Shown piece after piece: positions 46,538 to 56,319 of a DNA stretch of 61,358 nucleotides (position 1 is its first letter; each line of letters begins with the position of its first letter). The position numbers were made by a program, and so were the translations under genes. This DNA comes from Brachyspira innocens ATCC 29796 (GTDB lineage: Bacteria > Spirochaetota > Brachyspiria > Brachyspirales > Brachyspiraceae): NCBI RefSeq assembly GCF_000384655.1, contig NZ_ARQI01000114.1, positions 1-61,358 on the forward strand. Direction: 5' to 3'. The notes under the pieces are model-generated. The model saw nothing but the letters and a program-made list of their open reading frames with translations. It was not told the DNA's origin and made no database searches.

Positions 46538-49291
46538 ATGAAAAAAATTATAAAAATTGTATTAATAATATTGATAATACCTATTATCTTTTCCTGTTCT
46601 AAAAAGAAAATATATGACAGAGAAATAGAAGCAGTTTATGACAAAAGAGATAATTCATATACTATTTCATACCCAGAATATAATAAACAATATCCTAAAT
46701 ACATATCATTAAAATATGGTAAATCAGTAAAAATACAAAACGGCATAATATTAACTTACAATATAGACACAGACAATATACCTATTCAATTAAATATAGA
46801 AGTAAATGAAAATAATATAAAAAAAACATTTAATATAGAAAATCCATTAGTTAATAGAAATATAAACCTTACAATATATGCCACTAATTTTAATCCTCCT
46901 TTAGAAAAAGATAAAATCGATGAGCTTTCTGTAAGTATAAAAAGCATAGGAAATACGGATACTAAAGATACAGTAAAAATTGCAATAGCAGAAAATGAGG
47001 ATAAAAGAGTCTCAAGAGAAAATATTGCCTTAATACTTCCAGAGAGCGGACATATAGCTAAAAGTAATCCTCCTTTTATAATGGTTAATAAAAGAACTAC
47101 ACTTACAAGAATATCCGTATCAAAAGAGCTTTCTTTTTCTTCACGCTATGAATATACATTAAGAAATAATAGTTTCTTTTCTATGACCAATCAATTAGAA
47201 AACGGAAAATGGTATATAGCATTCGATGAAAACGGAGACACAAATTTAAGAAGAATATATCATTTCTTTATAGATGACAGCAGTACAAAAATAGTACCAA
47301 TAACAAATAAAACATTTAATATAAAAAGACCATTTGTATTTATAGATAAACAGACATTTGATGTTTTATATAATTTACTATACAGACAAAACCGCCTTCA
47401 AGCATCTACCCTACTTAGAAATATAAATGCATTCAAATTATACACAGCTTCAAATATGGGAAAATGGTCAGTTAATAATATATCGTACACAAATAATAAT
47501 GATACTAATAAACTGAACTTTGAAGACCTTCCTTCTCATGCTATGCTTATGTCATTAAAAGCAGCATTTGAACCTAATAATAATTTATTAAAATATGAAA
47601 TTAAACAGATGATAAGGGATATAGTAAACATAGATGAAGCAAATATACCGAATTATAAAGAAATAGATGCTGTTACTATATTGGCTAATTCTCTTCTTAT
47701 GCCTTTTGATTTGATGTATGATGAGTTTTCTCCAGAAGAAATAGTTTTAATGAAACAGGAGTTTATTAAATATGGAGAAACTCTTTATAATTATATAATT
47801 GAAAATCCTGCAGAATATAGAAAAAAAGACACTATAAAATACGCTTCAGCATTGGGATTAATAGCTATAAACATGCTAAATGAAAATGTTAATCAGGATC
47901 AAATTAGAAATTGGCATTATTTTGCTATGAATTATATTAATGGAATGATATTTTCTATGTTTGAAAAAGACGGCAGTTTTAAATCTTCTATAAGTGAAGC
48001 ATTTGATACCATTCTTCCTATATTTACATACGCATTATCATTAAAAAATGTTGGAATATTTGATGCTTTTAGTTTAGAATCATTTCAAAATATAGGAAAG
48101 TATTTATCTATAGTAGGATATCCTTCTGGATACACATTGCCTATAGGATACACTGCCATAGATAACAGAAGCAGATTAAGATTTGATACTGGTGCTAGAA
48201 GTGCTGTTATGGAGCTTTTAAGTAAAATGTGTGCAAATCCATTATATAAAAATTATGCCGTATTTGCACAAAGTGAATCTGTAAATTTAAGATATCTGCC
48301 TTATGTATTAATGTGGAATAATTATTATCTTAGAGACAATGTGCCTTCTAATCCCGAATTTCAATATGAAACATTGCTCTTAAAAAAAATACAAACAGCC
48401 ATATACAATGAAAATATAAAAACTCTTAATGCTCCTTATTTAGCAATATACGCAAAAGGAAGAAATGTTAATGATTCTTTCGGTCTTAATCATAATGACA
48501 GAATGAGCTTTGTTTATTACAATTACGGGGATTCTATAATTGATGAGTTAGGATATAATTTTGATACTAACAATTATGAATTATTTAAAGATGCTGATTT
48601 TCATAACGGTATATCTATAGATAATGAGAAAATAGAAGAGATTACTGGAAGCTATTCATATATAGAAAGTATAACAAATTATTACAAAATGTTTTATGCA
48701 CATGCTAAAGCAAATCAGCAGTATACTTATACTATAAATCTAAAAAATTATGACAGAAGATTTTATTATTTAAAACCTAATATTTTGATAATAAAAGAAG
48801 ATATTGAAGCCTTACCTGATATCACTAGAGAATATCATGTTTACGGATATAAATATAAATGGGCATTTAATTCAAAACTTCCTATGGTACTTGAAAATAA
48901 TAAATTTATTATAGAAGGTAATTATTCATCTACATATGTGGAAGTATTATCTCAAAATGAATTAGAGTATAAGGTTATTCAAACTAATATAGGAAATAAT
49001 ATATTATACAGAGCTGAAGTTGCTACAAAAGAAAATATTAAAAGGTTTGAGCCTTGGGTGATAGTAACAACAATGCCTAAAAATAATGTTCCTATAGCTA
49101 TGAGAAGAAATATTCTAAATACTAATATTACTGTAAACAGCTTTACAAGCACAAATTTAAACTTTAAAGCAGGATACAAAGATTATAATATAAACATAGA
49201 AAACTACAAAAATACTTCAGATAATACAAATAAAATAAACAATATAGTATATACAGAAAATAGGGAAAATGTTATAATAAGTTCATATTAA
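46538..49291 (+). CDS. Heparinase II/III-like lipoprotein
   Basis: 917 residues with a lipobox IIFSC near residue 20, so it is anchored in the envelope. An Ig-like/strand-rich N-terminal part (about 30-290) leads to an alpha/alpha toroid (about 290-620) and a beta-sandwich C-terminal half. The best clue is near residue 647-670, GLNHNDRMSFVYYNYGDSIIDELGY, which follows the heparinase II/III pattern H-x-D-x-x-S-F-x-x-x-x-Y-G-x-x-x-x-x-x-x-G-Y. The family splits uronic-acid glycans such as heparin or alginate. Genes for amino-sugar use follow at once. The fold assignment is from pattern, so the exact substrate is unknown. Confidence 0.7.
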   Translation: MKKIIKIVLIILIIPIIFSCSKKKIYDREIEAVYDKRDNSYTISYPEYNKQYPKYISLKYGKSVKIQNGIILTYNIDTDNIPIQLNIEVNENNIKKTFNIENPLVNRNINLTIYATNFNPPLEKDKIDELSVSIKSIGNTDTKDTVKIAIAENEDKRVSRENIALILPESGHIAKSNPPFIMVNKRTTLTRISVSKELSFSSRYEYTLRNNSFFSMTNQLENGKWYIAFDENGDTNLRRIYHFFIDDSSTKIVPITNKTFNIKRPFVFIDKQTFDVLYNLLYRQNRLQASTLLRNINAFKLYTASNMGKWSVNNISYTNNNDTNKLNFEDLPSHAMLMSLKAAFEPNNNLLKYEIKQMIRDIVNIDEANIPNYKEIDAVTILANSLLMPFDLMYDEFSPEEIVLMKQEFIKYGETLYNYIIENPAEYRKKDTIKYASALGLIAINMLNENVNQDQIRNWHYFAMNYINGMIFSMFEKDGSFKSSISEAFDTILPIFTYALSLKNVGIFDAFSLESFQNIGKYLSIVGYPSGYTLPIGYTAIDNRSRLRFDTGARSAVMELLSKMCANPLYKNYAVFAQSESVNLRYLPYVLMWNNYYLRDNVPSNPEFQYETLLLKKIQTAIYNENIKTLNAPYLAIYAKGRNVNDSFGLNHNDRMSFVYYNYGDSIIDELGYNFDTNNYELFKDADFHNGISIDNEKIEEITGSYSYIESITNYYKMFYAHAKANQQYTYTINLKNYDRRFYYLKPNILIIKEDIEALPDITREYHVYGYKYKWAFNSKLPMVLENNKFIIEGNYSSTYVEVLSQNELEYKVIQTNIGNNILYRAEVATKENIKRFEPWVIVTTMPKNNVPIAMRRNILNTNITVNSFTSTNLNFKAGYKDYNINIENYKNTSDNTNKINNIVYTENRENVIISSY

Positions 49292-49306
49292 TAAAGGACT
49301 TATTTT

Positions 49307-50080
49307 ATGAATATATATATCGCTAATTCATATAAAGACTATATTGACTTTACAGCTAAACATATTCTGCATTTTTTAGAAAAGAAACAGGAAAAAAAAG
49401 AAAAGTTATATATATCTGTTTCAAGCGAATATGATACAAAAGATATTTATAAATCTATAATAGAAAATATTAAATCTTACAAAATAAATTTCAAAAATAT
49501 ATTTATATTTCAGCAGTCTGAATATATAGGACTTTCCCCTACTGACAAAAACAGCAAAGCATATTTTTTAAGGGAAAATCTTATATCAAAATTAGATATA
49601 CCAGAAGAAAATGTTTTTTTATTTGATGGAAAGGGCGACGAATCTCAAATGGATAAACAGCTTGAAATTATCAAAAAAATAGGCAGATTTGATGTTATAT
49701 GGTATTCTCTTACAGCAGATTCTACTTCAGCAGGTAATGAGAGAATGTCATCATTATCATCACTGTTTAGAATAAAAACTTTAAGCGAACATTCCATAAG
49801 CGAAATAAAAAAAAGATTTTCAGAAGATAAGGAAGTACCTACTACAGTATTTAGCATGGGTATGGGATTTATAGATATTGTAGATACTGTTTTACTTACA
49901 TCATCTGGTATAGAAAAGTCATGTTCTTTAAGAGAATGCCTAGAACATGGAATAAGTGATTCATATCCTTTAAGCAAACTTCAAAAACATAGTGATGTTA
50001 CTGTAATAGCTGATTATGAATCCTCTTTAAGACTTTCAAGCCAAACTGTATTTATGAAAATAGAAAAAAATATAAAATAA
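49307..50080 (+). CDS. NagB-like (glucosamine-6-phosphate deaminase fold) protein, active site lost
   Basis: 257 residues aligned end to end with NagB: EYIGLSPTDKNSKAYFLRENL matches the NagB segment after the MDEY motif. But the phosphate loop is replaced by SVSSEYDT and the catalytic Asp (Asp72 in E. coli) is Ser71. In the second motif Asp138 and Glu145 remain but the catalytic His is Thr140. So it is probably not a working deaminase. It may regulate or pair with the fusion protein downstream (11-bp gap). The heparinase-like gene precedes it by 15 bp. Ribosome site AAAGGA. Confidence 0.82.
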   Translation: MNIYIANSYKDYIDFTAKHILHFLEKKQEKKEKLYISVSSEYDTKDIYKSIIENIKSYKINFKNIFIFQQSEYIGLSPTDKNSKAYFLRENLISKLDIPEENVFLFDGKGDESQMDKQLEIIKKIGRFDVIWYSLTADSTSAGNERMSSLSSLFRIKTLSEHSISEIKKRFSEDKEVPTTVFSMGMGFIDIVDTVLLTSSGIEKSCSLRECLEHGISDSYPLSKLQKHSDVTVIADYESSLRLSSQTVFMKIEKNIK

Positions 50081-50091
50081 GGAGTATAGAT

Positions 50092-52056
50092 ATGAGAATC
50101 ATTATTACAAATGAAAGCGTTTATGAATGGGCAGCATATTATACAGTAAAATGTATATTAGATTATTCGGATACTGATAAGCCTTTCGTATTATCTTTTC
50201 CTTTAAGATATGTTAATAAATCATACTATCAAAAACTATTATCTTTTTATAATGACAATATAGTATCATTCAAAAATATACATATAGTTTCATCTGGAGA
50301 ATATATAGACTCAAATATATCGCAGAAATATTTAGAGGATAATTTCTTAAAGTTTATAGATATACCTAGAGAGAATGTGCATTTATTTGACAGCAATGTT
50401 GCAAACAGAAAAGAAGAAGCCAAAAGAATGGCTAATTTGATAAAAGAATTAGGAAATATAACATTATTAATAGATACATTAGCAGAAGATGGAAGTTTTC
50501 TTCTTAATACTCCAAGCTCCTCACTAGAAGGAAGTGTAAGGGATAAAAAAATAAGCGAAATAATAAGAAGCTATGAAGCTAAAAAGTTTGATATGCCTAT
50601 AGAGATGTTTCCTAGAGAAGGACTTACTTTAGGTTTTGAAGAGGCTTTTAATGCTAAATATGTACTTGTAATGGCTAGCGGATATGAAGTGTCTGATGCT
50701 TTGGCTCATTGTGTGGAAGGTGCTATTACTCAGTTCTACCCTACTTCTGTACTTCAGGAGCATAAAAAACTTATAATTGTTGCCGATGAGGAATCAAGCA
50801 GCGATTTGAAAGTAAAAACTTATAAATATGCTAAAAGTTTAGAAAGCAAAAGTCTTCACCCTAAAGAGCTTATTAAAGGACTTTATAAATCTTATTATGC
50901 TCTTACAAACATTAAAATATTTGATGGTGAGAAGTTTATAGAAGGACATTGTATTGTTATAGAAAATAATGTTATTAAAAGCGTTGAAAAGGAAATAGAT
51001 GTTGATGCTGTTATTACTAGAATAGATTTAGGAGGAAAAATAGTAGCTCCCGGATATATAGATTTACAAGTCAATGGCATTGGAGGATATGATATTAATG
51101 CTTCTCCAACAGTTGAAACATTAAAAAATATGAATGAAGTTTGCCAAAGATACGGTTGTACTTCATATTTACCTACAGTCATTACTAACAGTGATGAATA
51201 TATGATAAAAATTATAGATTTATTCAATAACATAGAAGATTTATCTGTAATGGGTGTGTTAGGAATACATTTTGAAGGTCCTTATATATCGCATGAAAAA
51301 AGAGGCATACACAATGAGAAGTTTATAAGAGAGCCTAATATGGAGATGGTAAAAAAAATCAATGCTTCAAAATGTGTAATGGTTACTGTAGCACCAGAAA
51401 TGGTAAACGGTGAAGTTATAGAGGCTTTTGCTTCTGCTGGTAAAGTAGTATCGGTAGGGCATACCAACGGCACATACAATGAAATAAAAGAGAAAATACC
51501 TTATGGAATAACTTTTGCCACACATTTATTTAATGCTATGCGTCCTTGGGGTTCAAGAGAGCCCGGTGCTGTCGGAGCGGTACTTGAAACTAAAGACATG
51601 TATGCTGGTTTAATATGTGATGGTGTGCATTGTGATTTTGCCTCAGTAGAGCTTGCCTACAAATTAAAAACAGGTCATATATGTATAGTTACTGATGCTA
51701 TAGCTCCTGCTGCTGCCCCAGAGATAAAAGAGTATATTTGGGCTGGTAAAAAAATACACAGAGACGGCAACAGACTTATTGATGATAATGGTACTTTGGG
51801 AGGCTCTTCAATTACTATGAGTCAATCTGTAAGAAATGTAGTTAATCATGTAGGTGCTGCTGTAGAAGAGGCTTTAAAAATGGCTTCGCTTTATCCTGCT
51901 AAAGTTATGGGTATAGATGACAAATACGGCAGAATAAAAGAAGGACATATTGCTGACTTAGTGATACTAGATGAAAACCTAATAGTAAAAGGTGTGGTAT
52001 TTAAAGGAAACTACAAAGAGTATAATTATGACCATGAATGGGTAACACATGCTTAA
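50092..52056 (+). CDS. nagA: Fusion of a degenerate NagB domain and N-acetylglucosamine-6-phosphate deacetylase
   Basis: 654 residues. Residues 1-260 are NagB-like but degenerate: Gly69 replaces the catalytic Asp, the phosphate loop is lost, and Ser135 and Thr140 replace the catalytic His and Glu (Asp133 stays). Residues 265-654 are NagA, complete: HFEGPYIS, VGHTNGTY, FATHLFNAMRPWGSREPGAVG, CDGVHCDFAS, IVTDAIAPA and LGGSSITM. NagA removes acetyl from GlcNAc-6-phosphate in amino-sugar recycling and use. Fusing NagB and NagA in one chain is unusual. The NagB half may be a tether or sensor. GGAG lies just before the ATG and a terminator follows. Confidence 0.92.
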   Translation: MRIIITNESVYEWAAYYTVKCILDYSDTDKPFVLSFPLRYVNKSYYQKLLSFYNDNIVSFKNIHIVSSGEYIDSNISQKYLEDNFLKFIDIPRENVHLFDSNVANRKEEAKRMANLIKELGNITLLIDTLAEDGSFLLNTPSSSLEGSVRDKKISEIIRSYEAKKFDMPIEMFPREGLTLGFEEAFNAKYVLVMASGYEVSDALAHCVEGAITQFYPTSVLQEHKKLIIVADEESSSDLKVKTYKYAKSLESKSLHPKELIKGLYKSYYALTNIKIFDGEKFIEGHCIVIENNVIKSVEKEIDVDAVITRIDLGGKIVAPGYIDLQVNGIGGYDINASPTVETLKNMNEVCQRYGCTSYLPTVITNSDEYMIKIIDLFNNIEDLSVMGVLGIHFEGPYISHEKRGIHNEKFIREPNMEMVKKINASKCVMVTVAPEMVNGEVIEAFASAGKVVSVGHTNGTYNEIKEKIPYGITFATHLFNAMRPWGSREPGAVGAVLETKDMYAGLICDGVHCDFASVELAYKLKTGHICIVTDAIAPAAAPEIKEYIWAGKKIHRDGNRLIDDNGTLGGSSITMSQSVRNVVNHVGAAVEEALKMASLYPAKVMGIDDKYGRIKEGHIADLVILDENLIVKGVVFKGNYKEYNYDHEWVTHA

Positions 52057-52081
52057 ATAAAAAATTAATATAAATGTTTGT

Positions 52082-52123
52082 AAAAAGGCTTTGATTAAAT
52101 ATATTTTAGTTAAAGCCTTTTAT
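52082..52123. terminator. Bidirectional hairpin terminator between nagA and the restriction enzyme gene
   Basis: AAAAAGGCTTT and AAAGCCTTTTA pair around a 19-nt AT loop; A-runs on one side and T-runs on the other allow function for both convergent units. It directly abuts the stop of the minus-strand gene. Confidence 0.75.
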
Positions 52124-55100
52124 TTACAAAAAATCAATAGCCGAAATTTCACTTTCTATAATCAATGATTTATACAAAATCTGTATAATCTTCTGAAAAT
52201 ATGAGTAATCAATATCTTCGCCTTTATGAGATTTTAAATATTTATCCAATACCTGATAGCCTCCTATTTTATAAAGCCAAACTTCTTTTGAAACTTTATC
52301 AAAATAAAGAGTTTTATTAATAAATAGTTTATTTTCTTTTTCATTATAAACAGGTTTTTCTATTTTGTTATTTTTGTCATCTTTGTATAAACCCTCTCCT
52401 ATATCAGCATTCAAATCATTGTCTTTCATCAAATGAAGATTGTAAAGCTTAGTACCTAGAAAACTTAATTTTATAAATATATCTTTAGAATCAGTAAAAG
52501 GAATTTTAGGAAAATCTATTTTTAGGAAATCAATATATTTAGTTCTGTAAGTTTTGTGAAAGAGTATAGCATAAATATATCCCAAAACATCTTCAGGCGG
52601 GAAATGAGAGCCGTATTTTTTGTCGATGAAATTTCTAAAATTGAGCGTAAAATTTTCTATTTTGTTGGAATTTTCAAAAGGGTTTGAAGCTGATTTATTA
52701 AATAAAACAGTATCTCCATAATCTTGAGACTGAATAACCTTTCTAGCATTAGGTGTGTCATATATATAAATAGGAAATATATAACTGCCAGAACCTACAA
52801 GGTGTAAATCAATCAAATTATCAGAAATAAAAATATTTGATATCTCTTTTAATTTAGTACCTCTATCACATACTAATCCTATATTATTATATTTTAGAAA
52901 ATGCTCCATTATATCTTTTCTTGCCCTTTCTATTTTATCTGTATCATAATATACAAATCTTTTATCAAAAGGACGGTAATTTATAGTTTCTATAAAAGAA
53001 CTATCAAATTCATTATAATAATTTTTGACTTGCTCTTCCAATTTATCTTTGTTTAAACCTATTAATACAGAATCTTTTGATGTTACTATACCAACATTAC
53101 AAATTCTAAACATATCTTTTACGCTATAAAATTTATCATACTCTTCGCGTAATTCTTCATCTTGTTTGACAAACAAAAAGAAAGGCTCTTTATATTCTAA
53201 TTTACTCCACTCTATACTTTTTATATTATTATCAAGAAGAAAATTATATTTATACTCTCTCTTTCCGTACAAGTCATAATAATAAACTGCTGCATTTTCT
53301 CTGCTGTATTTATGTGTGATAGAGTTTACATTAATTAATTTTTCATCTTCTATATTTTGGGTATGTCTTAAAAATATATTTATACTTACGCCCTGCATTA
53401 TGTCAAATACATTTTCATCTTTGCTGCCGTCTGGACATACTTCCTTTTTTCTTGTATTGCCATGAAGATTAACAATATATATTTCATCAAAACTTTTTAA
53501 TAAGCTGTAACGCATACCTCTGAAAGTGGGATTATCTAAAAATGAGTTATTAGAAATAAATCCGAATATTCCGCCTGCCTTTTGATTATCTATTTTCTGC
53601 TGTGCAAATCTTATAAACTTCACATAATCATCAAGAAGCCATTTAGGATTTTTCTCTTTTTCTACTTTACCGTTTCTTGTTATAGCCAAAGGAGGAGATT
53701 CTAATCCGTCTTTATATTCTTTTCTCACCTCTTCCTCAAATATACCTTTATTGGCACTTGCTCCGCTGTATGGAGGATTGCCTGTTATTATAAGGATCTC
53801 TTTTTCTTTTGTTTTTTGTGCGAGGTTCATCTCTTCATTAAGCTCTTCAAATATATTGTTTTTCCCTTTGCTCTCATCTAAATCTATATTTTCTAAAGTG
53901 TTAGTTAAAAATATATTTAATCTCTCATCATCTTCTAAATTATAATTAAACTCTTCTTTAAGTGTTTGAGATATTTTAAGATGTGCTATTGTATACGGTG
54001 CTATCATAAACTCAAAGCCGTAAAATTTATTTATTAATTCTTTAGGGTTATATTTAACAGAGTTTTTTTGATAATATGATAAAGATTTTCTAAAAGAATC
54101 AAGTAAAAATGTACCTGTTCCTGTAGCAAAATCTAAAAGAGTTATATTAGTTTCTTTTTCTAATGCATCGCCTAAACCTTTATTTTTATTGAAATACTCT
54201 TTTAAAACTATATCTATAGAATCAATAATAAAATTAACTACGCTTTGAGGAGTATAATAAACGCCTCTTAATTCTCTAAGTTCTGGATTATATTTATACA
54301 AAAAAGTTTCATAAAAATGCATATAAGGATCTTTCTGCGAAACTGTATTATCATATTTATTTAATTCTTCTACAATAGATACAATATTTATATGATTAGT
54401 TATATTTATTATTTCATTTAAAAGCCATTCTATAGTTTTTAAGTCATTAATATTTAACTCTTCCAAATCCTGAAGGAATTTACTCATAGCTCTTATTAAT
54501 GGAAATGATTTAGGTATAAACTTAGTCACATTATATAAATCGATTTTTTCATTAGTATTGAGTCTTGCTAAAAACAAACTATAAGTAAGTGTCTGTGCAA
54601 AATTATCGCAAAAGTCTGCAAAATCTATTTGAGAATAAATTGTACTTTTAAATATATTATATAAACGCTCTATATGATTATTATTTTCAAGTTCGTATAA
54701 ATCATCTCTTAATATTCTAGTACGCATAGCTAAAGCATCTGCAAACTCTAAAGCTGTATTTATAGGTTTAGGCTCTCTTGAGAAAAATATTTTAAATATA
54801 TCTGAAAGTTTTTTACTTACTTCTTCAAGTTTAATTTTTTTATAATTTTTAATCTCACTTAATTCGCATATTCTAACTTCATCAATAATATTTAAGTTTT
54901 CATCAATTAATATAAATCTCAAATAATCCGTAATTATAATATTATCGCTCAAAAGAAGATATTTTTTTATCTGCTCGCTTTTAATAATTTCATCAAGATT
55001 GGCATTTACTCTTTTATTTTCAATATAGCCCAAAACAAGAGAATCAATAGTAACTAAAAAATCAGGTGCTCCTCTGCCCTCTTTATCATTGTTTGGTTCA

Positions 55101-55243
55101 TGTTTTATATTTATCTTATTAAAATTAAGATGATTTTTCATACCATTTAATAAACTCTCTAAAGAAGCTCTATAACTATGCTCTTTATCTTCAGTAGTTA
55201 TATCTTTTATGCCTTCTAAATATAAATATAGTTCTTTAATCAT
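52124..55243 (-). CDS. Single-chain restriction-modification enzyme (type IIG-like, N6-adenine methylase)
   Basis: 1039 residues combining nuclease and methylase. The N-terminal PD-(D/E)XK site is seen as GAPDFLVTIDSLVLGYIENKR (near 58-80). A helical linker follows, then the gamma-type adenine methylase: YYTPQSVVNFIID, motif I LDFATGTGTFLLDSF near 372, and motif IV ITGNPPYSG near 488. The C-terminal 400 residues should recognise the target. No separate specificity subunit or helicase is present. It is monocistronic. The specific site is not predictable. Confidence 0.93.
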   Translation of the reverse strand: MIKELYLYLEGIKDITTEDKEHSYRASLESLLNGMKNHLNFNKINIKHEPNNDKEGRGAPDFLVTIDSLVLGYIENKRVNANLDEIIKSEQIKKYLLLSDNIIITDYLRFILIDENLNIIDEVRICELSEIKNYKKIKLEEVSKKLSDIFKIFFSREPKPINTALEFADALAMRTRILRDDLYELENNNHIERLYNIFKSTIYSQIDFADFCDNFAQTLTYSLFLARLNTNEKIDLYNVTKFIPKSFPLIRAMSKFLQDLEELNINDLKTIEWLLNEIINITNHINIVSIVEELNKYDNTVSQKDPYMHFYETFLYKYNPELRELRGVYYTPQSVVNFIIDSIDIVLKEYFNKNKGLGDALEKETNITLLDFATGTGTFLLDSFRKSLSYYQKNSVKYNPKELINKFYGFEFMIAPYTIAHLKISQTLKEEFNYNLEDDERLNIFLTNTLENIDLDESKGKNNIFEELNEEMNLAQKTKEKEILIITGNPPYSGASANKGIFEEEVRKEYKDGLESPPLAITRNGKVEKEKNPKWLLDDYVKFIRFAQQKIDNQKAGGIFGFISNNSFLDNPTFRGMRYSLLKSFDEIYIVNLHGNTRKKEVCPDGSKDENVFDIMQGVSINIFLRHTQNIEDEKLINVNSITHKYSRENAAVYYYDLYGKREYKYNFLLDNNIKSIEWSKLEYKEPFFLFVKQDEELREEYDKFYSVKDMFRICNVGIVTSKDSVLIGLNKDKLEEQVKNYYNEFDSSFIETINYRPFDKRFVYYDTDKIERARKDIMEHFLKYNNIGLVCDRGTKLKEISNIFISDNLIDLHLVGSGSYIFPIYIYDTPNARKVIQSQDYGDTVLFNKSASNPFENSNKIENFTLNFRNFIDKKYGSHFPPEDVLGYIYAILFHKTYRTKYIDFLKIDFPKIPFTDSKDIFIKLSFLGTKLYNLHLMKDNDLNADIGEGLYKDDKNNKIEKPVYNEKENKLFINKTLYFDKVSKEVWLYKIGGYQVLDKYLKSHKGEDIDYSYFQKIIQILYKSLIIESEISAIDFL

Positions 55244-55355
55244 AATATAATCCTTAATTTTATATTATAATAAAAAATATACCATTTGTCAAAATTATAC
55301 ATCTATACAAACTAATAACAAACTAATAAAAAATAAACTTTAATTAAATATGAAC

Positions 55356-55384
55356 TTGACTAAAAATTATATTTATGTTATGAT
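55356..55384 (+). promoter_or_regulatory. Sigma-70-type promoter for tRNA-Ser
   Basis: TTGACT at 55356-55361, 17-bp spacer, TATGAT at 55379-55384, about 30 bp before the tRNA. It is the only strong promoter ahead of both tRNA-Ser and fliO. Confidence 0.8.
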
Positions 55385-55415
55385 AACAAAACTATTTGAG
55401 AAAATATATAGTTAT

Positions 55416-55501
55416 GGAGAGATGCCCGAGAGGCCGAAGGGAGCAGTTTGCTAAACTGTCGTAGGCAACCCCTACCGCGGGTTCGAATCCCGCTCTCTCC
55501 G
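55416..55501 (+). tRNA. tRNA-Ser (GCT anticodon)
   Basis: 86 nt with a perfect 7-bp acceptor stem (GGAGAGA with TCTCTCC), anticodon GCT in a TTTGCTAAA loop, a long variable arm (GTAGG with CCTAC) and T arm GCGGGTTCGAATCCCGC. CCA is not encoded. fliO begins 13 nt after it. Confidence 0.97.
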
Positions 55502-55514
55502 CATCGGTTTATAT

Positions 55515-56192
55515 ATGATTAAAAAAATTTCTATTATATTCCTAGCTGTTTTTATGGCAGCGCTTTCTCAGGAAACAAATAATAACACAATAACTAATCA
55601 AATAATTACTAATGAAAATATACAAAATACAGAAACAAATTTTTTCAATGCTCAGCTAAACAATACAAACAATATTAATGAACCTGCTATACTTCAGGAT
55701 ATTAGAAATATAGAAAACAGAGCCCAAGTAAGTAACGGCTGGATGTTTTTTAAAGCTATTATTGGTTTTATAGTTACTTTAGTTGGAATATATTTAGTAT
55801 TTATGTATATGAAAAATAAATCAAAAAAAGTATCTGGTTCATCTGAAATTATAAAAGTACTTGCCACTACTCCATTAGCACCTAACAGATATGTTTCTAT
55901 AATAGAAATTGTTGATGATATGTACTTAGTTTCTATATCGGATCATAATATTAATATGCTTTCAAAAATTGAAGATAAAGAGACTAAAGATCAGATTAAA
56001 ATGATGTATATTAATTCTAAAAATAATATTGTAGATGACAGCTTTAAAAATATATTAAATCAAACTCTTTCTGTGTTCAAGCAGCCAAAGATGAAAGAAA
56101 AAGACCCTTTAAAAACTACTTCTGAAATAAGAGAAAGACTTCATGATCTTAACTCGAATAATCCTACCAATAAAGAAGATGGTCAGAAATAA
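55515..56192 (+). CDS. fliO: Flagellar biosynthesis protein FliO (FliZ) homologue
   Basis: 225 residues: a signal-like N-terminus, an Asn/Thr-rich periplasmic segment (about 20-75), one transmembrane helix (FKAIIGFIVTLVGIYLVFMYM), then a cytoplasmic strand domain with IIKVLATTPLAPNRYVSIIEI, which is the FliO pattern. FliO helps assemble FliP/Q/R of the flagellar export gate. No other flagellar gene is in the window, which is odd because fliO normally precedes fliP. It starts 13 nt after the tRNA-Ser 3' end with no clear ribosome site. Confidence 0.82.
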   Translation: MIKKISIIFLAVFMAALSQETNNNTITNQIITNENIQNTETNFFNAQLNNTNNINEPAILQDIRNIENRAQVSNGWMFFKAIIGFIVTLVGIYLVFMYMKNKSKKVSGSSEIIKVLATTPLAPNRYVSIIEIVDDMYLVSISDHNINMLSKIEDKETKDQIKMMYINSKNNIVDDSFKNILNQTLSVFKQPKMKEKDPLKTTSEIRERLHDLNSNNPTNKEDGQK

Positions 56193-56273
56193 AAAATTAA
56201 TACATAGTATATACTGAAAATTTTTAAGTTTGTCAATTTTTTATTCAACTTTTTCACGCCATAAAAAATGCAA

Positions 56274-56301
56274 TTGACAGAACTTTATATTTTTTTAATA
56301 T
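56274..56301 (+). promoter_or_regulatory. Consensus promoter pointing into a GC-rich repeat
   Basis: TTGACA at 56274-56279, 16-bp spacer, TAATAT at 56296-56301. It stands about 250 bp before the M42 peptidase gene, so the message would carry the GC-rich repeat in its leader. Confidence 0.55.
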
Positions 56302-56319
56302 TTATTAAATGTATAATAT

